DNA of 64,000 nucleotides from Mesorhizobium sp. AR10 (GTDB taxonomy: Bacteria; Pseudomonadota; Alphaproteobacteria; Rhizobiales; Rhizobiaceae), in the NCBI RefSeq assembly GCF_024746795.1, contig NZ_CP080524.1, forward strand, positions 868,001 through 932,000. Reading direction: 5' to 3'. The notes under the pieces are model-generated. The model was given only the letters and a program-made list of their open reading frames with translations, was not told the origin of the DNA and made no database searches. A program made the translations under genes and the position numbers. Within the stretch, counting starts at the first letter, position 1. Each line of letters begins with the position of its first letter. Below are positions 1 to 8,962 of this stretch, in pieces.

Positions 1-59
1 TTGCGCCCGAGCTTCCGTTGTGGGCTGATCGCAAGGCGCTGATGGAGGAACCTCAATGA
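1..59 (+). CDS. 3' end of an unidentified gene (partial)
   Basis: A reading frame is open from the window edge and ends in TGA at 57-59. The visible tail reads APELPLWADRKALMEEPQ. Its stop overlaps the ATG of the next gene (56-58) in an ATGA arrangement, which is typical of translationally coupled genes and is the main reason to think this frame is real. It probably belongs to the same operon as the oxygenase genes that follow. Eighteen residues are too few to assign a family. Confidence 0.5.
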   Translation, partial: APELPLWADRKALMEEPQ

Positions 60-1159
60 CGGCGATGATGGACGCAGCACCGTCCCGGCGCGACTACAGC
101 CTGATCGGCCGTGACGCCAAGCTCGCCGTCGAGACCGGACTTTCGGCGGCCGAGTGGTATCACACCGATATTCCGCGCAAGCAGATGAAGGAATTGATGC
201 AGCGCTCGGACCAGCCGGCGATCCGCGACACCATCATCTGGCTCGCCGCCCTGATCCTGAGTGCTGCCGGCGGCGCCTGGCTCTGGGGCACATGGTGGTG
301 CGTGCCGTTCTTCTTCGTCTACGGCACCCTCTACGGCTCCTCGACCGATTCACGCTGGCACGAATGCGGCCATGGCACCGCCTTCAGGACGCAGTGGATG
401 AACGACGTGATCTATCAGATCGCCTGCTTCATGATCATGCGCAATCCGGTGACTTGGCGCTGGAGCCATACACGCCACCACACCGACACCATCATCGTCG
501 GCCGCGATCCGGAAATCTCGGTCATGAGGCCGCCGGATCTGCTGCGCGTCGTCCTTGCCTTCGTCGGTGTTCTCGACGCCTGGCATGCGATGAGCGACAT
601 GGTTCGCAACGCCGCCGGCATCATCAGCCCGGCGGAAAAGACCTTCATTCCCGAGCAGGAGCAGCCGAAGGCGATCCGCATTGCCCGCATCTGGACGGCG
701 ATCTATGCCGCGACCATCGCGCTGGCGCTCTACACGGGCTCGTTCCTGCCTTTGATGCTGGTCGGCCTGCCTCGGCTCTACGGCGCCTGGCACCATGTGC
801 TGACCGGCATCCTGCAGCATGGCGGCCTTGCCGACAATGTCGTCGACCATCGCCTCAACAGCCGCACGGTGTTGATGAACCCGGTCAGCCGCTTCATCTA
901 CTGGAACATGAACTACCATGTGGAGCATCACATGTTCCCCATGGTGCCCTACCACGCTTTGCCGAAACTGCATGAGCTGATCAAGCACGATCTGCCGGCG
1001 CCGACACCGTCGATCTTGGCCGGCTATCGCGAGATGATACCTGCCTTCCTGCGCCAACTGCGCAATGAGGACTATTTCCTCAAGCGTGAACTGCCGCCGA
1101 CGGCGCGGCCCTATCGCGAAGACTTGCACGACGACAGCGCCGTCGCGGCGGCGGAATGA
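56..1159 (+). CDS. mocD: Fatty-acid-desaturase-type oxygenase, MocD-like
   Basis: A 367-residue membrane di-iron oxygenase/desaturase. All three histidine boxes are present: HECGH (H102, H106), HTRHH (H138, H141, H142) and HVEHH (H288, H291, H292). Hydrophobic segments lie around residues 58-95 and 210-245. The next two genes encode a Rieske ferredoxin and a ferredoxin reductase, so the three form a complete electron-transfer chain. This matches mocD-mocE-mocF of rhizobial rhizopine (3-O-methyl-scyllo-inosamine) catabolism, where MocD is thought to remove the O-methyl group. The substrate here is inferred from context, and other mocD-like desaturases may act on different compounds. The start at 56 overlaps the preceding stop by four bases. 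Confidence 0.8.
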   Translation: MTAMMDAAPSRRDYSLIGRDAKLAVETGLSAAEWYHTDIPRKQMKELMQRSDQPAIRDTIIWLAALILSAAGGAWLWGTWWCVPFFFVYGTLYGSSTDSRWHECGHGTAFRTQWMNDVIYQIACFMIMRNPVTWRWSHTRHHTDTIIVGRDPEISVMRPPDLLRVVLAFVGVLDAWHAMSDMVRNAAGIISPAEKTFIPEQEQPKAIRIARIWTAIYAATIALALYTGSFLPLMLVGLPRLYGAWHHVLTGILQHGGLADNVVDHRLNSRTVLMNPVSRFIYWNMNYHVEHHMFPMVPYHALPKLHELIKHDLPAPTPSILAGYREMIPAFLRQLRNEDYFLKRELPPTARPYREDLHDDSAVAAAE

Positions 1160-1201
1160 TTTTTGCCCATCGGGCACCAAGCAGACCTTCCGGGAGGATC
1201 A

Positions 1202-1516
1202 ATGAGCGACTGGGTCGAAGCCTGTGCAGCCGGAGACATCGACGAAGAGGACGTGATGCGGTTCGACCATGGCGGCCGCACCTTCGCCATCTATCGCAGC
1301 CCCGACGACGACTATTTCGCGACCGACGGTCTGTGCACGCATGAGAAGGTGCATCTGGCCGACGGGCTGGTGATGGATGACATCATCGAATGCCCGAAGC
1401 ACAATGGCCGCTTCAACTACAAGACGGGCGACGCCAGGGGCGCGCCGGTCTGCGTCAATCTCAGGACATATCCGGTCAAGGTCGACGCCGGCAAGGTCCT
1501 GATCCAGATCGGGTGA
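1202..1516 (+). CDS. mocE: Rieske-type 2Fe-2S ferredoxin, MocE family
   Basis: A 104-residue soluble ferredoxin. The Rieske cluster ligands are C45 and H47 (CTH) and C64 and H67 (CPKH), separated by 16 residues. There is no catalytic oxygenase domain, so it acts as an electron carrier between the downstream flavoprotein reductase and the upstream desaturase-type oxygenase. The ATG at 1202 is preferred because GGGAGGA lies three bases before it; an in-frame TTG at 1163 has no such site. It follows mocD by 42 bases, and the reductase start is five bases after its stop, as in an operon. Confidence 0.85.
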   Translation: MSDWVEACAAGDIDEEDVMRFDHGGRTFAIYRSPDDDYFATDGLCTHEKVHLADGLVMDDIIECPKHNGRFNYKTGDARGAPVCVNLRTYPVKVDAGKVLIQIG

Positions 1517-1521
1517 CGGTG

Positions 1522-2751
1522 ATGACGGAAGGGATGATCATCATCGGCGCCGGTGAATGCGGCGGAAGGGCGGCCCTTGCGCTGCGCGACCTCGGCTATG
1601 ACGGGCCGGTAACGCTGGTCGGCGACGAGCCGCATCTGCCCTACGAGCGACCGCCGCTGTCGAAGGACGCGATGGTGAGCGAAGCGCCTGAGATCAAGGC
1701 GATCGCCACTGACGAGACATTTGCCGCGCGATCAATCCGACATATCCATTCGGTCCAGGCCGTGGCGATCGATCGTGCCGTACATACTGTGCGGCTGTCG
1801 GACGGCGCGGTCCTGCCTTACGACAAGCTCTTGCTGGCAACCGGTTCGATCCCACGCAAGCTGCCGATGCTGGGCCTTGGCGGACGCTGCGTCTATCTCA
1901 GAACCTTCAACGACGCGCTGGCCATTCGCGCGCATCTGCGCGCCGGCAACCGTATCGCCATTGTCGGCGGCGGCTTCATCGGCCTCGAGCTCGCCGCCGC
2001 GGCGCGCAAACTGGGTGCCGATGTCACCGTCATCGAGGCGCAGCCGCGCATCCTGATGCGCGGCGTGCCGGCTGAAATCGCAGAGATTGTCCACGCAGCG
2101 CACGAAACCGAAGGCGTGAACATCCTGTGCGGTGAGGGCATCGCGGCAATCGCCGACGACGGCGCCGAGGTGCGCATCACGTTGGCCGGTGGGCGCGACA
2201 TCGTCGCCGATTTGGCGGTGATTGGCATCGGCGCCGTGCCGGTGACCGGACTTGCCGCGGAGGCGGGGCTGACGATCGACAATGGCATCGCCGTCGACGC
2301 CGAGCTTCGCACGAGCGATCCGGACATCTTTGCCGCTGGCGATTGCTGCTCGTTTCCGCTTGCCGTCTATAGCGGCCGGCGCGTGCGGCTGGAAGCCTGG
2401 CGCAACGCACAGGAGCAGGGCGCGCTGGCAGCAAAGAACATGCTGGGCGCCGGCGAGGCCCACGCGGCGGTGCCGTGGTTCTGGTCGGATCAATACGGCC
2501 TGAGCTTGCAGATCGCCGGCCTCTCGGACGAGGGCCACAGCAGCGTGCGCCGCGACCTCGGCGATGGCGCCTTCATCCTGTTCCATTTGGCGCAGGATGG
2601 CAGGCTGGTGGCAGCGAGCGGCATCGGCACGGGCAATTCGGTCGCCCGCGACATAAGGCTGACCGAGATGCTGATCGGCAAGCGGGCCAGGCCAGCGCCG
2701 GAAGCGCTTGGCTCGCAGGCGTTCAAGCTGAAGTCGCTGCTCGCGGCGTGA
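1522..2751 (+). CDS. mocF: Ferredoxin reductase (FAD/NAD), MocF-like
   Basis: A 409-residue class of FAD-dependent NAD(P)H:ferredoxin reductase. The N-terminal FAD dinucleotide motif is IIIGAGECGG (residues 6-15). A second nucleotide-binding motif, IVGGGFIGLE, lies near residue 146 and the FAD motif FAAGDC near 270. A C-terminal reductase domain follows. It would pass electrons from NAD(P)H to the Rieske ferredoxin encoded just upstream and so to the MocD-like oxygenase. An in-frame GTG at 1513 overlaps the mocE stop (GTGA) and is an alternative start; the ATG at 1522 better fits the usual N-terminus. It is the last gene of the apparent operon. Confidence 0.8.
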   Translation: MTEGMIIIGAGECGGRAALALRDLGYDGPVTLVGDEPHLPYERPPLSKDAMVSEAPEIKAIATDETFAARSIRHIHSVQAVAIDRAVHTVRLSDGAVLPYDKLLLATGSIPRKLPMLGLGGRCVYLRTFNDALAIRAHLRAGNRIAIVGGGFIGLELAAAARKLGADVTVIEAQPRILMRGVPAEIAEIVHAAHETEGVNILCGEGIAAIADDGAEVRITLAGGRDIVADLAVIGIGAVPVTGLAAEAGLTIDNGIAVDAELRTSDPDIFAAGDCCSFPLAVYSGRRVRLEAWRNAQEQGALAAKNMLGAGEAHAAVPWFWSDQYGLSLQIAGLSDEGHSSVRRDLGDGAFILFHLAQDGRLVAASGIGTGNSVARDIRLTEMLIGKRARPAPEALGSQAFKLKSLLAA

Positions 2752-2755
2752 GTCT

Positions 2756-2836
2756 ACCCTCCCCCTCGTGGGGATGGGGGCGGCACCAGACCCCCACCCG
2801 GACTTTCGGTCCGACCTCCCCACAAGGGGGCGGTTG
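2756..2836. repeat. Intergenic GC-rich palindromic repeat (CCCTCCCC type)
   Basis: This stretch between the convergent mocF and DUF1402 genes contains nested short palindromes: CCCC-TCGT-GGGG, CGGAC-TTTCG-GTCCG and CCCC-ACAA-GGGG. The bordering CCCTCCCC and GGGGG sequences resemble those at 54399-54637 and 56785-56939. It looks like a dispersed intergenic repeat and may also end transcription from both sides. Confidence 0.6.
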
Positions 2837-2857
2837 AGGTTCTGAACTTGATCGCAC

Positions 2858-3817
2858 CTAAAACAGCGCCTTGAGCTCCGGCAATTTGTCGTTGACCAGC
2901 CAGCCGTAGTAATTTTCCTCCGGCAGCTTTTCAGGCTCGCCGGCGGCGCGGCGCTTGTCGTTCTCGGCCTTCAGCGCATGGGCGCGCTGTTCGGGATTGC
3001 CGATGTTGTAGAGTGTCGATGTAAGCCCCGGATTGCCCGATATGTCGAAGCCGGCAATGGTCTCGTAGGCGTCGATCGATTTGCGGATCGTTGCCGCGAC
3101 ATATGACAAAGTGAGGTCCGGATCCATGATGGTCTTGTAGACCGCGTTGGGATCGCCGACGTCGAGCTTCGGCAGGCCGGAAACCTTGTGCACAAGATCG
3201 CTCATCTGCAGCGCGGTCAGCGGATTGAGCTGGCCAAGGCCAAAGGTCTGGCCGGCATAGTAGGGCTGGAAGAAGGTGGCGCCGAAGCGGTCGTTGGGAA
3301 AGCTGGTCCCGCCGACACTCTTGCCGCGGAAGGACCGGTTCCACACCTGCTCGCGGCATTCCCACAGATCGTAGCTGTCCGAGACGCCGGCACATTTCCT
3401 GAATTCCGGGCGTTGCACGAAATCCGTGATGTCCTCGCCTTCATAGGCGAAGGAGAGCTTGCTCGACAGATAGGAGATCGCCTTGACGTAGTAGGTCTGC
3501 AGCCGATCATAGGCATCGACGTTATAGGTGTGCTCGCCGACGATGGCGCCAACGATGTGCATGGGGTCGATGCCATAGGCGGCGGCGGCCTTCCTGATCT
3601 TGCCGCGCAGATCGGCGTCGTTCTGCAGCAGCGCATAGACCTTGCGGTATTTCGCCTGGAAGGTGGTGTTGGTGGCCTGGGTGCGCCGGCTCGAAGCGCC
3701 CGGTATGTCGGGCTGCTCGGCATTGCGGTTTCCCGGCGGCACCATCGTTGCCGCCTGGGCGGCGAACATGGCTGCCGCCAGCGTCAGCCCGAGAATGACG
3801 AAGATCAGTTTTTTCAT
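2858..3817 (-). CDS. DUF1402 family periplasmic protein
   Basis: A 319-residue protein with a clear signal peptide (basic MKK, hydrophobic stretch, AQA cleavage site near residue 22), so it is exported. The sequence matches the DUF1402 family of rhizobia and relatives, which has no assigned function. Residues around 85-95 (IVGAIVGEHTYN) and the later FGLGQLNP segment recall the lysozyme-like/transglycosylase fold, in which a glutamate is catalytic. That resemblance is an inference. It stands alone, convergent with mocF and 173 bases downstream of hslU on the same strand. Confidence 0.75.
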   Translation of the reverse strand: MKKLIFVILGLTLAAAMFAAQAATMVPPGNRNAEQPDIPGASSRRTQATNTTFQAKYRKVYALLQNDADLRGKIRKAAAAYGIDPMHIVGAIVGEHTYNVDAYDRLQTYYVKAISYLSSKLSFAYEGEDITDFVQRPEFRKCAGVSDSYDLWECREQVWNRSFRGKSVGGTSFPNDRFGATFFQPYYAGQTFGLGQLNPLTALQMSDLVHKVSGLPKLDVGDPNAVYKTIMDPDLTLSYVAATIRKSIDAYETIAGFDISGNPGLTSTLYNIGNPEQRAHALKAENDKRRAAGEPEKLPEENYYGWLVNDKLPELKALF

Positions 3818-3859
3818 GCACCGCCGCCTGGATAGTCGGGGGGCAAACTAGGTAATGCT

Positions 3860-3983
3860 CCAAGGGGAGTCGAGAGACCCCTTGGCCCGGCAGGTCGAAA
3901 GCTGGCCAGATGCTTCCATTTGGCCACACCTTGCAATTTCCTGCCGGCAGATTGTGCCGCCGCCCGCCGGAAACCTTCCGGCG
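3860..3983. other. Two perfect hairpins between hslU and the DUF1402 gene
   Basis: The gap holds CCAAGGGG/CCCCTTGG (3860-3867 and 3878-3885) and CGCCGGAA/TTCCGGCG (3965-3972 and 3976-3983, loop of three). Neither is followed by a U-tract on the minus strand. The second sits just after the hslU stop and may protect the mRNA 3' end; the first lies in the leader of the DUF1402 gene. Confidence 0.4.
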
Positions 3984-3990
3984 CTGTCCT

Positions 3991-5304
3991 TTAAAGGATG
4001 AATCGCGACAAATCTGTGTTTCTCGAGAGGTCGCCGACATGCTTTTGCACATAGGCGGCGTCGATCGTCACCGACGTGCCGTTGCGGTCCGGCGCGTCAT
4101 AGGAGATCTCGTCCAGCACCCGCTCCATCACCGTCTGCAGGCGTCTGGCGCCGATGTTCTCGACGCTGGCGTTGAGATCGACGGCGATGCCGGCAAGCGA
4201 ATCGATGGCATCGTCGGTAAAGGTCAGATCGACGCCCTCGGTCTTCATCAGCGCGATGTACTGCTTGATCAGGCTGGCTTCGGTCTCGGTCAGGATGCGG
4301 ACGAAATCGTCCTTCTCCAGCGCGCGCAGCTCGACACGGATCGGCAGACGGCCCTGCAGCTCCGGCAGCAGGTCCGACGGCTTGGAGACATGAAACGCAC
4401 CCGAGGCGATGAACAGGATGTGGTCCGTCTTCACAGGTCCGTATTTGGTCGCCACCGTGGTGCCCTCGACCAGCGGCAGTAGATCGCGCTGCACGCCTTC
4501 GCGCGAAACGCCGGCGCCGATGCCGCCTTCACGCGAGGCGATCTTGTCGATCTCGTCGAGGAAGACGATGCCGTCGTTCTCGGTCGATTCGACCGCCTTG
4601 CGCACGACCTCATCCTGGTCGAGCAGCTTGTCGGACTCATCGCCAACCAGAAGCGAGTAGGATTCCTTCACCGTCGTCTTGCGCGTCTTGGTCTTCTTGC
4701 CACCCATCGCCTTCGACAGCATGTCGTTGATGTTGAGCACGCCGATATTGGCGCCCGGCATGCCGGGAATCTCGAAACCGGGCATGCCGCCATTGCCGGT
4801 GTCGGCCACTTCGACCTCGATCTCCTTGTCGTCGAGTTCGCCGTCGCGCAGCTTCTTGCGGAAGCTATCGCGGGTGGCCGGGCTCGCCGTCTTGCCGACA
4901 AGCGCTTCCAGCACCCGTTCCTCGGCATTGATATGGGCGCGCGCCTTGACGTCTTCGCGCATCTTCTCGCGCACCAGCCCGATGGCTATCTCGACTAGGT
5001 CGCGGATGATCTGCTCGACATCGCGGCCGACATAGCCGACCTCGGTGAACTTGGTGGCCTCGACCTTGACGAAAGGCGCACCGGCAAGACGCGCCAAGCG
5101 GCGCGAAATCTCGGTCTTGCCGACGCCGGTCGGGCCGATCATCAGGATATTCTTCGGCATCACCTCTTCGCGCATCTGGCCTTCGAGCTGCTGGCGGCGC
5201 CAGCGGTTGCGCAAGGCGATGGCCACGGCGCGCTTGGCGTCTTTCTGGCCGATGATGAAGCGGTCGAGTTCCGAAACGATTTCGCGGGGAGAAAAAGTCG
5301 TCAT
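3991..5304 (-). CDS. hslU: ATP-dependent protease ATPase subunit HslU (ClpY)
   Basis: A 437-residue AAA+ unfoldase of the HslVU (ClpYQ) cytosolic protease. The Walker A motif GPTGVGKT is at residues 57-64 and the Walker B segment [10 protein letters not shown] is near 250. Between them lies the family's I domain, here with a Gly/Met-rich stretch. The C-terminus ends DLSRFIL, the tail that docks into HslV to activate it. The ATG at 5304 gives the standard [10 protein letters not shown] start; an in-frame GTG at 5319 would add five residues. It is the last gene of the hslV cluster, separated from hslV by a GNAT gene and a UPF0314 gene. Confidence 0.97.
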   Translation of the reverse strand: MTTFSPREIVSELDRFIIGQKDAKRAVAIALRNRWRRQQLEGQMREEVMPKNILMIGPTGVGKTEISRRLARLAGAPFVKVEATKFTEVGYVGRDVEQIIRDLVEIAIGLVREKMREDVKARAHINAEERVLEALVGKTASPATRDSFRKKLRDGELDDKEIEVEVADTGNGGMPGFEIPGMPGANIGVLNINDMLSKAMGGKKTKTRKTTVKESYSLLVGDESDKLLDQDEVVRKAVESTENDGIVFLDEIDKIASREGGIGAGVSREGVQRDLLPLVEGTTVATKYGPVKTDHILFIASGAFHVSKPSDLLPELQGRLPIRVELRALEKDDFVRILTETEASLIKQYIALMKTEGVDLTFTDDAIDSLAGIAVDLNASVENIGARRLQTVMERVLDEISYDAPDRNGTSVTIDAAYVQKHVGDLSRNTDLSRFIL

Positions 5305-5308
5305 ATCG

Positions 5309-5908
5309 CTAGATTCCACTTTGCCACTGCTTGATGGCCTCGAACGGATGCAGCAGCATGATCACGTTGAGTGTCAGATTGTCCCGGATGAGATAGCCGG
5401 TACCCAATTCGAAGAGGATGGCGAGGCTGACGATCACCCATATAGGTAGCCTTCGCGCCATCACAAATCCCAGCACCATGGCCAGCGTGTCCGCCACGGA
5501 ATTGATGATGCTATCGCCGTAGTAATCGAGCGAGATGGTGCCGGCGCGGTAGCGCTCGATGATGAAAGGGCTGTTCTCGAGCAACTCCCAGCTGCCCTCG
5601 ATGAGGACGGCAAAGGCCAGCCGCAGACCGATCGGCGAGCGCGGGAACAGAAACCGCGCCAGCGCATAGAACAGGAAGCCGTGGATGATGTGCGAGAATG
5701 TGTACCAGTCGGAAATATGCTGGGAATTCTCCGAACTCTGCACGACGCCGTGCCACAGCTTGACATAGCCACAGGTGCAGATCGGCGTTCGCCCCATGCC
5801 GTAGAGGGCCCCGGCCTGGAAGATGATCAGGCCGAGGACGAGCAGAAGCCCCATTCGCCAGGCGTCTTCATAGGCCGACAGGGTTTTGTCGTCGCTGGAT
5901 GCGCTCAT
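5309..5908 (-). CDS. UPF0314 (DUF2585) membrane protein
   Basis: A 199-residue integral membrane protein of the UPF0314/DUF2585 family, found in rhizobia and of unknown function. Hydrophobic helices are visible near the N-terminus ([18 protein letters not shown]), in the middle ([15 protein letters not shown]) and near the C-terminus ([15 protein letters not shown]). A conserved [11 protein letters not shown] segment follows the first helix. It lies between the GNAT gene and hslU, four bases upstream of the hslU start. The ATG at 5908 is chosen; an in-frame ATG at 5932 overlaps the GNAT stop and would add eight residues. A 14-bp duplication (5910-5939) makes the start uncertain. Confidence 0.8.
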   Translation of the reverse strand: MSASSDDKTLSAYEDAWRMGLLLVLGLIIFQAGALYGMGRTPICTCGYVKLWHGVVQSSENSQHISDWYTFSHIIHGFLFYALARFLFPRSPIGLRLAFAVLIEGSWELLENSPFIIERYRAGTISLDYYGDSIINSVADTLAMVLGFVMARRLPIWVIVSLAILFELGTGYLIRDNLTLNVIMLLHPFEAIKQWQSGI

Positions 5909-5909
5909 A

Positions 5910-5939
5910 TCTTCATTGCCCCTGTTCTTCATTGCCCCT
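5910..5939. repeat. 14-bp direct duplication at a gene junction
   Basis: TCTTCATTGCCCCT occurs twice (5910-5923 and 5926-5939) with a two-base spacer. On the minus strand each copy carries AGGGG followed by an ATGA. It duplicates the translation signals at the GNAT/UPF0314 junction, so either ATG (5932 or 5908) could serve the downstream gene. Confidence 0.8.
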
Positions 5940-6456
5940 CTTGCGCGTCGCCCTCTTCGGCATCGATAGCCATCAGCACGACGTCGCCATATTCAGATTG
6001 TCTGCGGTCAATAGGCCTGAAACCGGCCTTTTCATAGGCGCGGATGGCCCGTGCATTGGCCGGATCCGGGTCGATGATGACACGCGGCGCACCTTCCTCG
6101 AAAAGCTGCTCGACGAACTGCCGGACAATGGCCGAGCCGTGGCCGCGCCCGACAAGCTCGGGTACACCGATCGACAAATCGATGCCGAGCGTGCCGAACG
6201 GCTGGTCGGCATAGGGGTGGCCGTCCTCCAGATGCGGATCGTAGCTCTGCAGGTAGGCGATCGGCTTGCCGTCGAGTTCGACGATCAACGGCTCGACGGA
6301 GATGCTGTCGATGTGCTTGGCGATCTCAGCGATCTCGGTCTCGGGATCATCCCACCATTGCGCAACATGCGGCTCGGCGAGCCAGGAAGCGATCATCGGC
6401 AGGTCCTTCTCGGTCACCGGCCGAAAATCATAGAGCACAACCGGATCAGCCGGCAT
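5929..6456 (-). CDS. GNAT-family N-acetyltransferase (AAC(6')-like)
   Basis: A 175-residue acetyltransferase. The acetyl-CoA-binding motif A is visible as [14 protein letters not shown], followed by the [12 protein letters not shown] motif B typical of GNAT enzymes. The order of motifs and [11 protein letters not shown] near the N-terminus recall the AAC(6')/siderophore-acyltransferase branch. The substrate cannot be told from sequence, and no drug-resistance role should be assumed. The ATG at 6456 lies inside the end of hslV (11-base overlap), so translation is probably coupled to hslV. Confidence 0.75.
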   Translation of the reverse strand: MPADPVVLYDFRPVTEKDLPMIASWLAEPHVAQWWDDPETEIAEIAKHIDSISVEPLIVELDGKPIAYLQSYDPHLEDGHPYADQPFGTLGIDLSIGVPELVGRGHGSAIVRQFVEQLFEEGAPRVIIDPDPANARAIRAYEKAGFRPIDRRQSEYGDVVLMAIDAEEGDAQEGQ

Positions 6457-6997
6457 CGAGCGTTTCGACAACGAAATTGTTGTTGGTGTAGACGCAGATA
6501 TCGGACGCGATCTGCATCGCCTTGCGGGCGATCTCCTCGGCATCCTTGTCGGTGTCCATCAGCGCGCGCGCCGCAGCCAGCGCATAATTGCCGCCTGAAC
6601 CGATGGCCATGACGCCATGTTCGGGTTCGAGCACGTCGCCGGTGCCGGTCAGTGCCAGCGAAACCGACTTGTCGGCAACCAGCATCATGGCTTCCAGCCG
6701 GCGCAGATAGCGATCCGTGCGCCAGTCCTTGGCGAGCTCGACGCAAGCCCGCGTCAATTGATCCGGATACTGTTCGAGCTTGGCTTCAAGCCGCTCCAGA
6801 AGGGTAAAGGCATCGGCGGTGGCGCCGGCGAAACCGGCAATGACGTTGCCGCCCTTGCCGATGCGGCGCACCTTCTTGGCGTTGCCCTTCATGATGGTCT
6901 GGCCGAGGCTCACCTGGCCATCGCCGGCAATGACCACCTTGCCGCCCTTGCGCACGGTGATGATGGTCGTGGCGTGCATGGTCAGTTCATTCGACAT
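6446..6997 (-). CDS. hslV: ATP-dependent protease peptidase subunit HslV (ClpQ)
   Basis: A 183-residue proteasome-type Ntn hydrolase, the proteolytic partner of HslU. The mature N-terminus should be the first threonine of [10 protein letters not shown], whose hydroxyl and amino groups are catalytic. Conserved GDGQVSLG and [14 protein letters not shown] segments follow. The encoded protein starts MSNELTMHA, a nine-residue extension before that threonine, so it must be processed beyond simple Met removal. The start at 6997 has GGAG seven bases upstream. It is the first gene of the hslV-GNAT-UPF0314-hslU cluster and is divergent from hisB. Confidence 0.96.
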   Translation of the reverse strand: MSNELTMHATTIITVRKGGKVVIAGDGQVSLGQTIMKGNAKKVRRIGKGGNVIAGFAGATADAFTLLERLEAKLEQYPDQLTRACVELAKDWRTDRYLRRLEAMMLVADKSVSLALTGTGDVLEPEHGVMAIGSGGNYALAAARALMDTDKDAEEIARKAMQIASDICVYTNNNFVVETLDAG

Positions 6998-7224
6998 TTC
7001 TTGGCTCCGATTCCGCGCGATCCCGAAAAGGCGATTGGCGCGTTACGAGTGACTTGATCGGCCATATGTATGCATAGGTCCGGTGATTGCAAACCGTCGA
7101 ATCACGGGGCTCGATACCGGTCTCCATAGAAACTGGCAATCGCCGGATCATGCTGCTAGAAGGCTTTCGTTTTCAAGCTTGTGAGCGCTTGGAACACCTG
7201 AAACCCTGGGACAAGGATGAGGTC

Positions 7225-7824
7225 ATGGCGCCCCGTTCCGCCGAAGCTAGCCGCAAGACCAAGGAAACCGATATCTCCGTATCGGTCCATGTCGACGGCT
7301 CGGGTATCTCCGATATTTCGACGGGCGTCGGCTTCTTCGACCATATGCTCGACCAGTTATCGCGCCATTCGCTGATCGACATGACGGTCAAGGCCAAGGG
7401 CGATCTGCACATAGACGACCACCACACGGTCGAGGACACCAGCATCGCGCTCGGCCAGGCGCTGACCAAGGCGCTGGGCGAGCGGCGCGGCATCATGCGC
7501 TATGCCTCGATCGACCTGGCGATGGACGAGACACTGACGCGAGCGGCGATCGACGTCTCCGGCCGTCCGTTCCTGGTGTGGAATGTTGCGTTCTCGTCGC
7601 CGAAAATCGGCACGTTCGACACCGAACTGGTGCGCGAATTTTTCCAGGCTTTGGCGCAGAATGCCGGCATCACGCTGCATGTGACCAACCACTATGGCGC
7701 CAACAACCACCACATCGCCGAGACCTGTTTCAAGGCGGTGGCGCGTGCGCTGCGCGCAGCGCTCGAACGCGACCCGCGCCAGCCGGACGCGGTTCCCTCC
7801 ACCAAGGGATCGCTGAAGGGGTAA
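7225..7824 (+). CDS. hisB: Imidazoleglycerol-phosphate dehydratase
   Basis: A 199-residue monofunctional IGP dehydratase, the sixth step of histidine synthesis (IGP to imidazole-acetol phosphate). Both metal-binding histidine motifs are present: DDHHTVEDT and [12 protein letters not shown]. It lacks the N-terminal histidinol-phosphatase domain of enteric HisB. The ATG at 7225 has AAGGATGAGG just upstream; in-frame start codons further upstream, from 7087, would add a non-conserved leader. It is the first gene of the his operon, preceded by a 227-base divergent region shared with hslV. Confidence 0.96.
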   Translation: MAPRSAEASRKTKETDISVSVHVDGSGISDISTGVGFFDHMLDQLSRHSLIDMTVKAKGDLHIDDHHTVEDTSIALGQALTKALGERRGIMRYASIDLAMDETLTRAAIDVSGRPFLVWNVAFSSPKIGTFDTELVREFFQALAQNAGITLHVTNHYGANNHHIAETCFKAVARALRAALERDPRQPDAVPSTKGSLKG

Positions 7825-7828
7825 CGCC

Positions 7829-8302
7829 ATGGCCATCTATGTCGTGATGGAACCGCCAGGCCGCGGCGAAAAGGCGGATGCAACCTTTGTTCGCGACGGC
7901 TTTTCCTGGCTCGGCTTCCTGGTGCCGCCGCTGTGGCTGCTCTGGCACCGGCTGTGGATCGAGGCCGCCCTGGCCTTTGTCGTCATGGCCGTGCTTTCGG
8001 TGCTCGGTGAAAAATTGGGCCTCGGGCTGACCGGCTCGCTGCTGTCGCTGCTGGTATCGCTCTATGTCGGGCTGGAGGGGCAAGGTTTGCGGATTGCAGC
8101 CCTGCGCCGCCGCGGCTGGCATGATTGGGGCGTCGTCGAGGCCGAGGCGCTCGACGATGCCGACACACGCTATGCGCTGGCGGCCGATGCGCCTCCGGAT
8201 GAAGATGCGCCTGTGCACCGGATCGTTCCGGACGCCGCCCTTGCGCGGCCGACGCAGATGGGCATGGCGCTGGGGCTGAACCACACGCCAGGACGGCCCT
8301 GA
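7829..8302 (+). CDS. DUF2628 membrane protein in the his operon
   Basis: A 157-residue protein of the DUF2628 type. After a short N-terminal stretch it has two or three hydrophobic segments ([42 protein letters not shown]), then a soluble acidic tail. The function is unknown. It starts four bases after hisB and ends one base before hisH, so it is certainly co-transcribed with them. Its place between hisB and hisH appears conserved in rhizobia (recalled, not checked). It may serve a separate envelope role and simply share the promoter. Confidence 0.8.
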   Translation: MAIYVVMEPPGRGEKADATFVRDGFSWLGFLVPPLWLLWHRLWIEAALAFVVMAVLSVLGEKLGLGLTGSLLSLLVSLYVGLEGQGLRIAALRRRGWHDWGVVEAEALDDADTRYALAADAPPDEDAPVHRIVPDAALARPTQMGMALGLNHTPGRP

Positions 8303-8303
8303 G

Positions 8304-8957
8304 ATGCGGGTCGCGATTATCGACTATGGTTCGGGCAATCTGCGCTCGGCCACCAAGGCCTTCGAGCGCGCCGCGCATGAAGCCGGCATCGCCGCCGCGA
8401 TCGACCTGACCGCCGATGCCGAACGGGTCCGCACCGCCGACCGTATCGTCCTGCCCGGCGTCGGGGCCTATGCCGATTGCGCGGCAGGCTTGCATGCCGT
8501 CGCCGGCATGTGGGACGCGGTCGAGGAGGTGGCGATCGTCAAGGGGCGGCCGTTCCTCGGCATCTGCGTCGGCATGCAGTTGATGTCGGAACGCGGCCTG
8601 GAAAAGACCGTCACAAAAGGCTTTGGCTGGATCGCCGGCGACGTCAAGGAGATCACGCCGGCCGATCCGGCGCTGAAAATCCCGCAGATCGGCTGGAACA
8701 CGATCGAGCTGACGCGCAAGCATCCGCTGTTTTCCGGCATTCCGACCGGCCCCAAGGGGCTGCACGCCTATTTCGTGCATTCCTACCATCTCGATGCGCA
8801 AAAGCCGGCAGCCGAGGTCCTCGCGATTGCCGACTATGGCGGCCCCGTGACAGCCACTGTCGCCCGCGACAATCTCGTCGGCACGCAGTTCCATCCCGAA
8901 AAGAGCCAGGCGCTGGGCCTGGCTCTGATTACCAATTTTCTGCAATGGAGACCCTGA
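8304..8957 (+). CDS. hisH: Imidazole glycerol phosphate synthase, glutaminase subunit
   Basis: A 217-residue class I glutamine amidotransferase. It releases ammonia from glutamine and channels it to HisF for the IGP/AICAR-forming step of histidine synthesis. The nucleophile is C88 in GICVGMQ. The His-Glu pair is in the QFHPEKS motif near residue 195. The N-terminal [11 protein letters not shown] segment is typical of the family. It starts one base after the DUF2628 gene, and a DUF1330 gene follows five bases after its stop, within the his operon. Confidence 0.96.
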   Translation: MRVAIIDYGSGNLRSATKAFERAAHEAGIAAAIDLTADAERVRTADRIVLPGVGAYADCAAGLHAVAGMWDAVEEVAIVKGRPFLGICVGMQLMSERGLEKTVTKGFGWIAGDVKEITPADPALKIPQIGWNTIELTRKHPLFSGIPTGPKGLHAYFVHSYHLDAQKPAAEVLAIADYGGPVTATVARDNLVGTQFHPEKSQALGLALITNFLQWRP

Positions 8958-8962
8958 GACCG

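Noticed and set aside
5929..6456. Aminoglycoside-resistance role for the GNAT gene
   Set aside because: AAC(6')-like motifs are shared by many metabolic acetyltransferases, and the hslV operon context gives no support for drug modification.
6998..7224. Heat-shock (sigma-32) promoter for hslV
   Set aside because: No pair of CTTG-type -35 and CCAT-type -10 boxes with correct spacing was found on the minus strand.
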